A DNA stretch of 64,000 nucleotides from Lamellibrachia columna (taxonomy: Eukaryota; Annelida; Polychaeta; Sabellida; Siboglinidae): contig OY759271.1 of the NCBI GenBank assembly GCA_963662155.1, positions 19,920,229 through 19,984,228 on the forward strand, written 5' to 3'. The notes beneath the pieces are model-generated. The model searched no databases, was not told where the DNA came from, and saw only the letters and a list, made by a program, of their open reading frames with translations. This document shows, one piece after another, positions 37,101 through 47,658 of the stretch (position 1 is the first letter of the stretch; every line of letters starts with the position of its first letter). The position numbers and the translations under genes were made by a program.

Positions 37101-40100
37101 CATGATACAGAGACGCCACTTTGGTGTGTGTTGTTGTCTTCTTCTCTTGATCTCACAAATCACATGGTGACTGAGTACAAACAACATTCATTTTAATGAA
37201 ATGTCTTAAATTCACGAACAAAGGCTCAGTGGAACAATTCAGTAATACAAATCTTTTATTTTTTTATGAATTTTATATGTGATTTCATCTTGCTCTCGTG
37301 ACTGGATTGTGAAACAGCAGGTGTTTCGCCCAGTCTATAAGAACCAGCTCCCAACTTGCATTTAACACTTAACTTTAATTCATGGCAGTACAATAAAAAA
37401 TTTACACACCTTTGTGACAGCGTGGCCCAAATGGCTCTCCAACACCACTACCAAGGAAGATCTTGCCATCATCTGCATCATATCATTCAACATCTTAATT
37501 TCATCCAGACAAACACATACAATCAGCACATTACAGTGGCTGGGGCAACTAACGTGTCAGTTGATTTTAAAATCATAATATGCTAAGAAATATCAAACTA
37601 AACGTCAAAACCACAACACAACATCATGTCGTATTTCATCAATCCATCTAAAAAGTCCTTTTGGAAATCCCTTGCAAGGCTATAATTTCCTGGAAACACT
37701 GACATTATCGTCTGGTTACTGTGATTCCAGTACGCTGCAGTATGATGCCTACCTAAATATACCATCATACTGTTAAACTTGCAAATATCAGTGCTATTTT
37801 GTTTTTTCTGCCACCAATAGACGACAACAGTGCCATTTGCTGGTAACTTTGGTGACCCTGCTATATAAGGGACCCATCAAATGATTGTATACACATATCA
37901 ACAAGCGACAACACGAGCATTGAACAGAGCTGGCATAACCTGATCTTGATAGATGACAAATCATTTCAAATGTGGATTTAATGGCCTTTGTGGCAGAAAA
38001 TGTTAAAATTTTAAATGGCCATTATGTTTTGTTAATATTACGTAGCTTATCAGAGAAAAACATCACATTTCAAGCATGATCTGTTAACATTTCTGTTGTC
38101 ACCAACAACCAAAAAACATTACTTGTTTTATAAAAACTACAACATTTATAATGCTCAAATATGGCAGATGAAATGACATGTGAGTAAAATAGTATGAGTA
38201 TATGGGACAATTGCTAGCTACAGTTTGTCTCACAATTTTGAGAGCACTTTTGGTTGTCACTAAACTTTCTGCTAACTTCTTCCTGGTGCTGTAGCAGCTG
38301 TAATTCGTTCATTTTAACCAAAATAATCTGGACTGCTATCAGTGGCACTGACATATTTATGTGTATGTAATTTATTTCTTTGGGGAGTTTCTAAAAATTA
38401 TATAACCTGGCATTTTTTGGGCATTCTTTTCACATTCACAAAAAATTTTTTAAATCATGAAATATCACCAAATAAATAACTTAAAACCTTTATTAACTAT
38501 TCAATTCAAAACAAGCATAGAATATCGCCCCTACCACCTTCCCTTTTGTGGACAAATTAATGCCAAATATGTGCCACTAATGAATCCTATTAAGTTATGA
38601 ACTGATGCTGTGAATGGATCCTGTAATTGACTCGGGTAGCATGAATGCAAATGAATATTTTACTTTTCACCCATTTAACTGTGTTGTTAGTAGATACCAT
38701 ACCAACCTGCATGGTACCCAATAGAGCCTTTGTTCCAGCCTGGATGTCTGTGCTTTGGATAATCCTGGCACACAGAAAGAACTGTGTTACTGCATAGTCA
38801 TGTGGTCACACAAGCTATTTATTTACACTTCCACAGCTGCTATTCAGAAAGTTCTGAAAACTAACGTGACCTGTTAAAAAAAATTAAATGTATAAAAACA
38901 ATTCAGTGACATGGCAAGTGCAGTTTAATAATAATAATATAATATATAAAATACTTCTATTGCGCTACAGTCGTTGGGAGACCCAAGCTCAGCAGCACCA
39001 AAACAAAAGGGGTAAAGGGAGATCATTCAATCAAAACTGATTTGTTTCTTCATTGTCACTTTTAAGTTTTTTGCTTTCACCCTATGATATTAGGTCAGTC
39101 CAGTAATTCATGCAAATATGAAACTCATGGCCACAAACATATTTGAATGCAAGATCACCCCTTAATTTTAATTGACAGTCATAAACAAACGTGTGCACTA
39201 TTAAGTAACTGAGTACTGACGATGGTAACAATCACTCACCTTCCTAGCTAGTCCTATTGCAATGTAGCAGTTTTCACCAGGGTCGATTATTTCTATCTCA
39301 AAGTAGTGGTTAGTAGTGTTGAGTGGATGTCGTGCCTGTGCTAACCCAACATCAGTGATATTCTTCCCTCGGCCTGTATACTCCAACAACTGAAATGTAG
39401 GCGACATCATGGCTTTGTAGCAGCAACAGTGAGTAATGATATAATATACAAATGTAGAAAATAAGTTAGACACCTGTCAGAATACTGGTATTGTTCTACG
39501 GAGCTTTAGGAACTTATTTTCAATATGATCGTAACAGAATACGGAATCAACTTACATGTTAATAACATACAAATTAGTTGTGGCAACAAATATACTTAAA
39601 TAATAATTTAACCGACTCGAAATGCACACACATACACACACAATAGTATATTTTCATGTTAGAAGCCCATATGAATACTCTATGAGCATAACAACTGACA
39701 GGTGCTTGCTTACATTCCAGGCTTCTCACCTGTCCATTTAGACGGATGTCATGTCGTCGTGCCCATTCTTCCTCCCAGTTGTCAATGGACATCAGGATTA
39801 CATCACTCTTCTCCCAAATAGCATTCAGACACAGTCGTACTTCAGCGCCCTCTGGTGACTCAGCACACATGCCAATGGCTGGGCGCAGGCCATCCGCTGG
39901 CAAGTTTGCTAGTACTGTGCCGAGCTGCAGGCAGATGTTGTTTGTTCGTAATACTGCCAAAACTGAATTAAGGCATATCTTACAATCTTGTGCATTTGTT
40001 TAAAGGGAGGCAGACTAATCGTTAAAAAAAATTTTTAAGTCATAGTTTTAACTAAATTTATTCTAACCGACTGCCCAAAGGTGTTTAAATGAAGTAGATG

Positions 40101-43100
40101 CAATTTTTAAATCAACACTTCGATGTTAACAAAACTAATTTATTCTAACCGACCGCCCAAAGGTGTTTAAATGAAGTAGATGCAATTTTGAAATCAACAC
40201 TTCGATGTTAACAAAACTCGACATCGCTGGTCAGTGCACTTCCAAAATAACTTTCGGCTAGTTCCAAGAAGGTCATGACCCAAAGAGGCGGAGCTTGTAT
40301 TAGCTTCTGTGGAAACAGACGGTTCGTAAACAGAGTTAGAGGTACGTTATACCACAAATTTATACAACAAAAGGTTATTTGTTGCAATGAATGTTATCAA
40401 CAAGACATGCGTCCGTCAACAACATTCTATATTATTTGTACATTTGATATGTCAGTTGATCGCTGTTTGTCTCGACCAACTCAGAAGCCGGGCCCGTAGC
40501 CCCCGTAGGTGTAGCGAGCATAGATTAGGCCAGCTGTGTGTGGATAAATTAATTCAATTACAAGTTTGGATTACGTGATAATTGTCAGTAGACATTACTA
40601 GTAGTAGTACTGGGCAGAGTATGAAAATTGGGTGCTGGCCCCAGAGGGAAGTTTGACAGCAAACACGGGTGCTGGATCCAAATGTTCGAAACCCAGAAAG
40701 CTGTAAGCCAGTATGAAAGCTGGGCACAGGAGCTGGGTGTAGGCTTTTAAACGTAGTATTAAAATAAATGTATGCCATTTGAAATGTTCTACCTTACATT
40801 ATCAGGTGCCTGACTGCAGTATGACATCCGAACCGAATGTACTTTTATCATAATACAGTACTACTTCTGGGTTCAGGTTTGGTGGGGATTTACACACAAT
40901 AGAAGTGTTCTTATTATTATTACAAGTTGTAGGGACAGGGGAAATACTTAACGAAGAATGATGGGCGGATAGTAATATCATATTTTCCAGTAACTCAGTA
41001 GTCGCATTACGACACCGGGTACTGATCCGAGTTATATAATAGGTATTTGTATTATTGAAGTTCGAGTTAACATATATATAGTGTATTTAATACTATTTAT
41101 AGGTGGGTGAATATACAGTAACGATTTTTGGACTGGTCTACAGCGACAGCCTATTTTAGGGTACCCTGTCTGAAACTGAGGAAAAAGAGTAAAACTGTGA
41201 TACTTAGCATATGAAATACATTTGTAAATTACATAAAACATAATCACCCTTAAAATAAAAAATAAAATTTAGATTCAGTTAAAGGTGCTTAATTTGCAAA
41301 AACCTGAACCTACCTAGTATCCAGTAAACATGCTAGCTCGTTTGTGCAACTTTTGTATGTAGTTTTTGTGAAATTATCAGACAAACTATTAAATTAGTTA
41401 ATGCTTGTTCAAGCATTTATTGAAGTGGAAATTGAAATGCTGAAAAATCACGATTTTGTTCCTTGGTGAAATTTCATAACTTTGTCATGTGATTGGTGAG
41501 AGGATGGAGATCACGCCTTTGACCAGCACTGACCCACAGTGTTTACCATATTGGATATCCACTATTTCGATACTTACCAGATCTAACGACTAAAGTCAAT
41601 TTGTTTGATGATTTGAAAAAAAATAGGCATTTTTTTATTAAATCAACTGCGGATGTTACATAAACTATTCACACACCAATGAACTGGATTTGTGATAGGC
41701 TAAATCAGTTGAGGAAGCAGTTTTAATGGATATATTGCAATATAAACATGTGGAACATAAAACTCTGTATGTTACTATGTTTTCATCCAGGTGACACAAG
41801 AAAGAAGTAACAAAATATAGGTGACACAAGAAAGAAGTAACAAAATATAGGTGACACAAGAAAGAAGTAACAAAATATAGGTGACACAAGAAAGAAGTAA
41901 CAAAATATAGGTGACACAAGAAAGAAGTAACAAAATATAGGTGACACAAGAAAGAATTAACAAAATATAGGTGACACAAGAAAGAAGTAACAAAATATAG
42001 GTGACACAAGAAAGAAGTAACAAAATATAGGTGACACAAGAAAGAAGTAACAAAATATAGGTGACACAAGAAAGAAGTAACAAAATATAGGTGACACAAG
42101 AAAGAAGTAACAAAATATAGGTGACACAAGAAAGAAGTAACAAAATATAGGTGACACAAGAAAGAAGTAACAAAATATAGGTGACACAAGAAAGAATTAA
42201 CAAAATATAGGTGACACAAGAAAGAAGTAACAAAATGTAGGTCACACAAGAAAGAAGTAACAAAATATAGGTGACACAAGAAAGAAGTAACAAAATATAG
42301 GTGACACAAGAAAGAAGTAACAAAATATAGGTGACACAAGAAAGAAGTAACAAAATATAGGTGACACAAGAAATAAGTAACAAAATATAGGTGACACAAG
42401 AAAGAAGTAACAAAATATAGGTGACACAAGAAAGAAGTAACAAAATATAGGTGACACAAGAAAGAATTAACAAAATATAGGTGACACAAGAAAGAAGTAA
42501 CAAAATGTAGGTGACACAAGAAAGAAGTAACAAAATGTAGGTCACACAAGAAAGAAGTAACAAAATATAGGTGACACAAGAAAGAATTAACAAAATATAG
42601 GTGACACAAGAAAGAGGTAACAAAATATAGGTGACACAAGAAAGAGGTAACAAAATATAGGTGACACAAGAAAGAAGTAACAAAATATAGGTGACACAAG
42701 AAAGAAGTAACAAAATATAGGTGACACAAGAAAGAAGTAACAAAATATAGGTGACACAAGAAAGAAATAACAAAGTATAGGTCACACAAGAAAGAAGTAA
42801 CAAAATATAGGTCACACAAGAAAGAAGTAACAAAAGGTTTAATTGAATGTTGCAAACAACCACAACAAATACTTCTCAGTATTCAAGCATTATAATTATA
42901 CATATATTACATGAATCAAAATGAATCAAAATTTACCAAACATTTGCAGAAGTTCTGCCCATATGTAAACTTAACATGTTTCGAACATACATGTGCGTGT
43001 GTACGGATATACACATTGAGGCAGACAGACTGGCAGAGGGACAATACTGTGCAAAACAATTAGAGTTACTTGACTTTTGTTTGTATTTGTGTGCTTGAAT

Positions 43101-46100
43101 TGTTTCATAACCACATGATGTATGCAGCCAAGCGATTTACCTTCAGGTATTAGTATATTGTTTGTACCACAATCATAGAATATCTGTGTATCAGAAGCAT
43201 TTGTAGAAGATGTATATCTTCTTAACAATGAGTCATTGTAATCATTTGATATCATCATTATTTGGCAATTTGTTACAATTATTGCAATTTGATTGACTGC
43301 CTATTTCCACTTTATTCTGTTAACAGTTGTAACCATATATGCATGCATGTAGAGAATACAGTATGATGGGGTTCACCATTGGATGGTTATGAAACATAAC
43401 AATTAAAAATTACCTATTACAGCTTCCTAGCATACCAGGCATGAAACTTTGTGGCAGCAATACCTGAAGCAGAAAGATTTGCCCCTGAACTGCAAAGGGC
43501 ACACTATGTAATTATAGCTTGTATATATTGTTGTTAGACACTATAATAGTGTACTCAGTGACATATTGACATTCCATTACAGCACAAATAACGCTTTTGT
43601 TTCTACTTATTTAGTGGTTTATAAAGAAGACTAAGTAATGTTAAATTTCTTTGTGATTACAAAATTATGTTTGAGATGGCAGTTTACACTACAGAAACAT
43701 TGTTCACAGATGAAACATATTTGAAATGGGAGGTTAATGTGTTGCAATACACAACCATTAACACAATGCATAATAAAAACGTGTACATTATGTTCTACAT
43801 ATGCGTTCATATCCAGTATTTTCACTAACTTTATATTCATGTTCAGTATTTTAACTATTAGCATTGAAACTGTGTATAGAGTGCCAGCAGACCTGGGGCC
43901 GATGTACTCGGTACTCGTGTACTCGAGTACAATCTAAAAATATATTGATTGGTGTTTCATTATTGTCCATGCTTGTTATTGTTCTATCGATTATCTCTAA
44001 AGCTGTGAGTTCAGTAGAATGTTTGGATCTGAATCCATATTGGTGAGCGTCACATAGTTTATGTTCATTAAAGAAAGAAGCTTATCTAGCTACCCAGCTG
44101 AATCGTATGACGGGATGTAATCTGGAGGGCAGCAATTTAGCTGCCGTGATTGCAGATTACTTCACTCTGGATGATTCAGAAGTGAGTTCTGATGAGCAAT
44201 GGTCGAGGGATGTGGGGAAGGCCGTGTTGTGTTGAGCACGCACTGGTTGCCTCAGCAGGCAGGGGAAGGCCACGTTGAACACGCACTGGTTGCTTCAGCA
44301 GGAGCAGAGAACTTCCAATTTACTGGAACTGACACTGGAATTATTCTTAATGTCAAGATAACCCTACGATATTTTTAAATATGATCATGGGGTTCAGCCA
44401 CCAGTGCTCACAGTGGCCTCCAGACATACCTAACCTTGTAGTAAATGTGGGGCATTCAGTGAATTTTAAGTTTTTCCACTTTATACTTCTGAATCTTCTT
44501 TTATACAAACCTTCTGGAGGTGTGTGCAAAATTTCATGACATTTGGAGCATTATAAATACATGGTTACTATGGGAGAAAAAAATTTTCAATGCCGTTTTT
44601 CTAAAGCTGATGTATGAGCAGTATGTCGTAAATAGAGCAGGATGGGGTGGTGTCCCCGTCAATATGGCCTCTGCGTTTAAGTCAAGTCAGTCATGATAGA
44701 TCTAATTGTATGTAATTCTTCTTGAGTGTGCATGTTTCTCAAAATAAATAACATTGTGTGATTTCTCATATTTAAAAATGTGTTTTAGAAGTTTCAAATA
44801 ACTCTAAGATAAAATCGAGGAATACTATTTTAGTGGGTCAAGTAGACTCTGAGAAAATGGTTAGTTGATCTAAAAAATTTAAACGAAACAACACAATTCA
44901 AGATTAGTTAGTTTGACATTATGCTGCTGCACCATCATGAGAATGTTACATTCACTGTTGCCGTCTGTAGACATGCCCACTGTAACTCACCTTGTGACCA
45001 TTCCTTGTGAAGAACACCTGCACTCTCGTCCGCCCCAGACCGTCGTGTTTCATCTTGTCAAACTTGATGCCACACCCCACTACATCGCCAGCCACCCAAG
45101 GTGGGCCAAACTCCTGACCCACTCCACTGCCAGCACGTAACCTGCAGTCAGGTCAATTACAAGTTTACAACACTGTTATGAAACACTCAGTGCAGGCAAC
45201 ACTACTGTGTAACACTCAGTGCAGGCAACAATATTGTGTAACACCCAATCTAGGCAATACTAGTGTGTAACATTCGCTCTGTCAATCAATTCAATCTAGC
45301 AACACTGTCGTGTAACATTCAGTCGAGGCAACACTGTCATGTAACATTCAGTCTAGGCAACACTGTCGTGTAACACTCAGTCTAGGCAACACCATCATTT
45401 AACGCTCAGTCTAGGCAACACTGACATTTAACACCCAGTCTAGGCAACACTGTCGTGTAACACCAAGTCTGGGCAACACTAGTATGTAACACTAACTCTG
45501 TCGTATAACACTCAATCTAGCAACACTGTCGTGTAACATTCAGTCGAGGCAACTCTATCATGCAACATTCAGTCTCGGCAACACTGTCGTGTAACACACA
45601 GTCTAGGCAACACCGTCATTTAACACTTAGTCTAGGCAACACTGTCATTTAACACTAAGTCTAGGCAACACTGGCATTTAACACCCAGCCTAGGCAACAC
45701 TGTCGTATAACATTTTGTCTAAGCAACACTTGTGTAACACTCAGTCTAGGCAACACTGTCGTGTAACACTCAGTCTAGGCAACACTTTGTTTTAGTTAAC
45801 ATTTTCAGTTAACACATTCATTTATTAATAATCCTGCTCGGAGTCAAAGTTGCTAATATATTCACAATTTACCATTTCATGTTAACCTGACAATCTCCAC
45901 ACAACAATTTAGCTGTTATTAGCACTTTGTGCACATGCATACAATTTACCTTAAAGGCACAAAGTCTGATCGTTGTTAACGTAAGATCATGTTGTATAAT
46001 AAAAACTATGTCTATTCTGACAACTTCACTGCTCAAATGTGTTTTACTGAACAACAATTTCTTTTAAAAAAATAACAATTCAACTTGAAAATTCATGTTT

Positions 46101-47658
46101 ACATATTGCATGTTGAAAGGGGGCAGCCTAATAGGCAGACCAGGATAGCCATGTCGTTTTTATTTCAGTTATTTATTACTTCAAATTGTGCATACCGTAT
46201 GGAAATATACTTGTTTACTTAATTGTTTGTATTTTTGTAAAGAGTGTAGCTACACGGCTTCTCTGAGTGTTATCTGTATAATCCGGTCCACCCGTCTGTT
46301 CTCATCCGCCTATTAGACAGCTCCTGCTGAATGGCAAGGTCGATCTTCATAAACAGATAATGGTCAAATAAAATTTTTAAATTGTAATTCATTAAGACAC
46401 ATTTAGGCGGTAGAAACGTTAGAATAGATATAGTTTAAACTATATAACATGATTTTACATTAAAAACCATCGGACTTTATGCCTTTAACGACCATCTCAA
46501 AGTTGCTAACATAATTGTTCACAATTTATCAATACATCTGCATTGCTTAATCTTAACTCCAAGAACTCCACAAAGAAATCCTTGCCTAGCCTTTTATTGC
46601 CTTCCCAATTGTCACTGACACCTGTCCATAGGACTAACTCAGTTCACTGATGTCCTCTCCAATGTTATTGCTGGTATGAACTTATGGGGGTTTCAAACTT
46701 ACACCCCAGCCAATTTCCTTCATGGTTTCCAATTGTGACTGACGCCCGCCTTTGTATCAGACATACAATACCACAATTACTTCAAGAAAACGTTCTTCCA
46801 CAAATTGCCATGGAGAAAATTAACACCCATTCCTTTCAAGGCTTTGTGAATTACTCCAAAAAATATATCATAAGTAAATATGACTTGGAATGAAATATTA
46901 ATAACTGCTACATCTGCAAAAAGAATATGCCAGCTGAAGCCTAGACATGTATGGTATGCCTTAATCATCATTATCATGATAAACTGGATTAATTAATACT
47001 TGTAATATAATATTATACTGAATATTCATTCAGTAGTATTATCACTATATTATCAAAACAGTTGGTTTTAGAGTTCCTCACAATATAATTTGTAAATAAT
47101 AAATTTGGAACTAATGTATTATTTTTATTGTCAAGATTTTAATTGTATTTTTACAAGTATAATGTATTTATCCTTTTTCTGTATTCTTCTCTGTAATTAT
47201 TACATGATAATAATGATAATTATATTCGATTAACATTTTATGCACATTTACACACACAAAAAATAGTACAGCATTCACATTATTTGCACTATATGTATTT
47301 TTTTGTATTATTTGTTAGTATTATTAGCACTGTTATATTTGTAGGAAAAGTTAGCAACTCAACATCTATTTATATATGTACACTCTAGTCAAACAGCACT
47401 AATAATGATTATTGCACCATACATAGTCATAGGGAGGCTTGTACTTGTACAGTCTAGGCAACACTGTCATTTAGCTGTCAGTCTATGCAGCATTGGCATT
47501 AACTAACAGTCTGGCCAACCTATGACCTTTACAGGGGGTTTGTTTGATGTGGAGGCAGGCAGACACTTACTTTCCATCACTGCTGTAATATGCGACTGAG
47601 TCAGTATTCCAGGTGTACTGCTTCCTTGCAGGCAGGTTTCCTGGCATGAGTCCCACAG
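13012..47658 (-). CDS. SPRYD3: SPRYD3 ortholog, spliced, 8 exons seen, 5' part not found
   Basis: The exons join as 47658-47571, 45141-44991, 39924-39730, 39389-39240, 38764-38707, 37472-37410, 35020-34824 and 13146-13012, giving 345 codons including TGA. Every junction has AG/GT borders and compatible phases. The product matches SPRY domain-containing protein 3 along its whole length. It covers the end of SPRY domain 1 (DSVAYYSSDGK, VVGCGIKF, VFFTRNG), the linker with DIRLNGQ, and SPRY domain 2 (GKNITDVGLAQARHPL, GCGILFPRDY, a Glu/Asp/Ser loop, VFFTRNGKTIG, a carboxy terminus KVRVDLRPLTG). SPRY folds bind proteins; the precise role of SPRYD3 is poorly known. The first part of domain 1 was not found. 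The frame is intact and looks functional. Confidence 0.95.
13147..13262 (-). other. SPRYD3 last intron, 3' end with splice acceptor
   Basis: The minus strand reads gcctgggtatatttctgtgtag just before the terminal exon: a pyrimidine-containing tract and an AG acceptor. The short minus-strand frame across 13055-13249 is a shadow of this exon in another frame. Confidence 0.7.
13263..13540. mobile_element. Small inverted-repeat element (MITE-like), copy 1
   Basis: The left end (13265-13296, taaaatcatgttatacagta and onward) is the inverse of the right end (13505-13537, reading tatagtttatactatataac into atgatttta). The interior is about 210 bp, AT-rich and non-coding. A relative with matching ends lies at 45978-46462 in another intron of the same gene, which makes this a repeat family rather than a chance palindrome. 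Target duplications are not clear. Confidence 0.6.
14289..14323. repeat. Perfect 12-bp-stem hairpin conserved in each satellite unit
   Basis: agaatcacacga is followed by an 11-nt A/T-rich loop and then tcgtgtgattct. The same stem-loop occurs intact in later units, for example at 16461, 18634, 20806, 22979, 25152, 27326, 30846 and 33016. Because the repeats are homogenised, conservation alone does not prove function. Confidence 0.8.
14819..14910. repeat. Telomere-like ctaacccc block, one per satellite unit
   Basis: Degenerate repeats such as agctaaccccatctctagct and ctaaccccatccctaacta form about 90 bp of C-rich sequence. They resemble but do not equal the animal telomere repeat (ccctaa). Equivalent blocks occur once in every unit, near 16994, 19166, 21338, 23511, 25683, 27857, 31378 and 33551. 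Confidence 0.75.
29030..30385. mobile_element. hAT-like non-autonomous DNA transposon with 8-bp target duplication
   Basis: The element is 29038-30377 (1,340 bp). Its termini are perfect 18-bp inverted repeats, tagtgccctgcgcgggcc. The octamer gtgcgtag flanks it at 29030-29037 and 30378-30385. An 8-bp duplication and TA-G-TG-type ends suit the hAT superfamily. Both subterminal regions are packed with ggcccggcccaggcccg-like GC-rich repeats, while the middle is AT-rich. There is no transposase, so movement would need a related autonomous element. Removing the element and one octamer restores the normal 2,173-bp spacing of the satellite. Proline/arginine-rich frames over the ends are compositional. 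Confidence 0.8.
34824..35020 (-). CDS. SPRYD3: SPRYD3 exon with GCGILFPRDY and acidic loop
   Basis: The acceptor cgatacag at 35028-35021 and the donor gtgggtg at 34823 bound a 197-bp exon in phase 2/0. It encodes ETMGCGILFPRDYSAQADC, then CDLCEDLLTKAGEDEDNCH, then SSESEDEEWWERPYAESGT and RVQ. The first block is a core SPRY strand. The Asp/Glu/Ser stretch corresponds to the acidic loop of SPRYD3 proteins and differs in length and sequence, as expected of a disordered insert. The satellite array begins only 49 bp downstream of the donor. Confidence 0.93.
36107..36416. repeat. 32-bp minisatellite, about 9.7 copies
   Basis: The unit starts gacctcagtgtggagccctg and continues gggtgggtgcaa. Variants are gtacaa for gtgcaa and gtagacgcc for gtggagccc. 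The variants recur in the order of a three-unit super-repeat. Two overlapping plus-strand frames rich in Trp/Gly/Pro are artefacts. Confidence 0.92.
36803..36842. repeat. 20-bp tandem duplication
   Basis: tggatcctgtgaggatcacc occurs twice in direct succession. Confidence 0.85.
37410..37472 (-). CDS. SPRYD3: SPRYD3 exon (DGKIFLGSGVGEPFGPRCHK)
   Basis: A 63-bp exon between the acceptor atgatgcag and the donor gtgtgt. Its first two bases complete an Asp codon begun in the upstream exon, and its last G begins a Gly codon finished downstream. The encoded DGKIFLGSGVGEPFGPRCHK is a diagnostic SPRY domain 2 segment of SPRYD3. Confidence 0.93.
37473..38706 (-). other. SPRYD3 intron, no other feature recognised
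   Basis: A 1.2-kb AT-rich intron with a GT donor and AG acceptor. No repeats or frames of note. Confidence 0.7.
38707..38764 (-). CDS. SPRYD3: SPRYD3 exon (DYPKHRHPGWNKGSIGYHA)
   Basis: A 58-bp exon with acceptor tgtgtgccag and donor gttggt. It encodes DYPKHRHPGWNKGSIGYHA plus the first base of the next Asp codon. The HPGWN-GS--YH pattern is the SPRY domain 2 signature of this family. The first codon joins LARK of the previous exon in phase 0. Confidence 0.93.
38765..39239 (-). other. SPRYD3 intron (475 bp)
   Basis: A short AT-rich intron between exons ending LARK and starting DYPK. Nothing else is seen. Confidence 0.75.
39240..39389 (-). CDS. SPRYD3: SPRYD3 exon opening SPRY domain 2
   Basis: A 150-bp phase 0/0 exon with acceptor tacatttcag and donor gtgagt. 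It encodes 50 residues that include LLEYTGRGKNITDVGLAQAR, HPLNTTNHYFEIEIIDPGEN and CYIAIGLARK. The VGLAQARHPL stretch and the YFE-EI-DPGE-CYIA-GLARK pattern are almost invariant in SPRYD3 and make the identification specific to it among SPRY proteins. Confidence 0.95.
39390..39729 (-). other. SPRYD3 intron (340 bp)
   Basis: A short AT-rich intron with a (CA)-rich patch near 39625. No other feature. Confidence 0.75.
39730..39924 (-). CDS. SPRYD3: SPRYD3 exon joining the two SPRY domains
   Basis: A 195-bp phase 0/0 exon with acceptor ctgcctgcag and donor gtgaga. It encodes LGTVLANLPADGLRPAIGMC, then SPEGAEVRLCLNAIWEKSDV, then SIDNWEEEWARRHDIRLNGQ. PDGL-PA-GM and the EVRL-LNA strand close SPRY domain 1; WARRHDIRLNG is the linker to domain 2. 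A long plus-strand frame over the same bases is a shadow. Confidence 0.95.
40057..40217. repeat. 82-bp tandem duplication
   Basis: The block from ttattctaaccgac to gatgttaacaaaact occurs twice with very few differences. Confidence 0.85.
41791..42835. repeat. 30-bp minisatellite, about 35 nearly identical copies
   Basis: The unit starts gtgacacaagaaagaagtaa and ends caaaatatag, with exact 30-bp periodicity. Rare variants (gaattaac, gtcacac, aatgtag, gaggtaac) are scattered, and some pairs of variants recur together, suggesting block duplication. Thirty is divisible by three, so minus-strand frames of 362 and 396 codons stay open with decapeptide repeats. They lie inside a SPRYD3 intron and are rejected as genes. 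There are no spacers, so this is not a CRISPR array. Confidence 0.95.
44216..44309. repeat. Two-copy tandem duplication of about 45-50 bp
   Basis: ggggaaggcc..gtt..gagcacgcactggttgc..cagcagg is repeated with small changes. Confidence 0.75.
44991..45141 (-). CDS. SPRYD3: SPRYD3 exon, SPRY domain 1 core
   Basis: A 151-bp exon with acceptor gacctgactgcag and donor gtgagt. Its first G completes the Lys codon of DGK. It then encodes LRAGSGVGQEFGPPWVAGDV, VGCGIKFDKMKHDGLGRTRV and QVFFTRNGHK. The G-EFGP--VAGD-VGCG pattern and VFFTRNG are canonical SPRY strands. The next exon continues in phase 0. Confidence 0.94.
45142..45790. repeat. 28-29-bp minisatellite in SPRYD3 intron, about 20 copies
   Basis: The unit resembles gtgtaacactcagtctaggc followed by aacactgtc. 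Substitutions and short units are frequent (for example catttaac for cgtgtaac). It begins within about 30 bp of the exon at 44991-45141. A few degenerate copies lie apart at 47450-47520. Confidence 0.88.
45791..47570 (-). other. Remainder of SPRYD3 intron; contains a MITE-like element
   Basis: AT-rich intronic sequence with the element at 45978-46462. Two partly similar stretches at 46595-46640 and 46720-46755 (ccaattgt.actgac) may be an old duplication. No coding exon was recognised. Confidence 0.6.
45978..46462. mobile_element. Small inverted-repeat element (MITE-like), copy 2
   Basis: The left end near 45980-46018 (gtaagatcatgttgtataat, then ctatgtctattctgac) is the inverse of the right end near 46424-46461 (gaatagatatagttta into acatgattttac). 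The ends match those of the element at 13263-13540. The interiors differ in length, as expected of diverged non-autonomous copies. Confidence 0.55.
47571..47658 (-). CDS. SPRYD3: SPRYD3 exon, most upstream one found
   Basis: An 88-bp exon with acceptor gatatttcag and donor gtaagt. It begins with the last two bases of an Ala codon and encodes VGLMPGNLPARKQYTWNTDS and VAYYSSDG, plus two bases of Lys. VGL, W-TDSVAY and SDGK match SPRY domain 1 of SPRYD3. The incoming phase requires an upstream exon ending in G of a GCT codon, which was not identified between here and 64000. Confidence 0.9.

Larger units (their letters stand above)
35021..37409 (-). other. SPRYD3 intron, with 32-bp minisatellite
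   Basis: A 2.4-kb AT-rich intron. It holds the minisatellite at 36107-36416 and a 20-bp duplication at 36803-36842. No other gene is recognisable. Confidence 0.7.
39925..44990 (-). other. SPRYD3 intron (5.1 kb), repeat-bearing
   Basis: An intron containing an 82-bp tandem duplication (40057-40217), a 30-bp minisatellite (41791-42835) and a short duplication at 44216-44309. No other exon is needed, since the flanking exons join K to L in phase 0. No independent gene was recognised. Confidence 0.7.

Noticed and set aside
41791..42835. CRISPR-like regular 30-bp repeats
   Set aside because: Repeats are directly adjacent with no spacers, there are no cas genes, and the genome is eukaryotic.
41665..42863. 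Minus-strand open frames of 396 and 362 codons with decapeptide repeats
   Set aside because: They come from a 30-bp tandem repeat, a multiple of three, inside a SPRYD3 intron. Two frames stay open at once and the peptides are hydrophobic low-complexity repeats.
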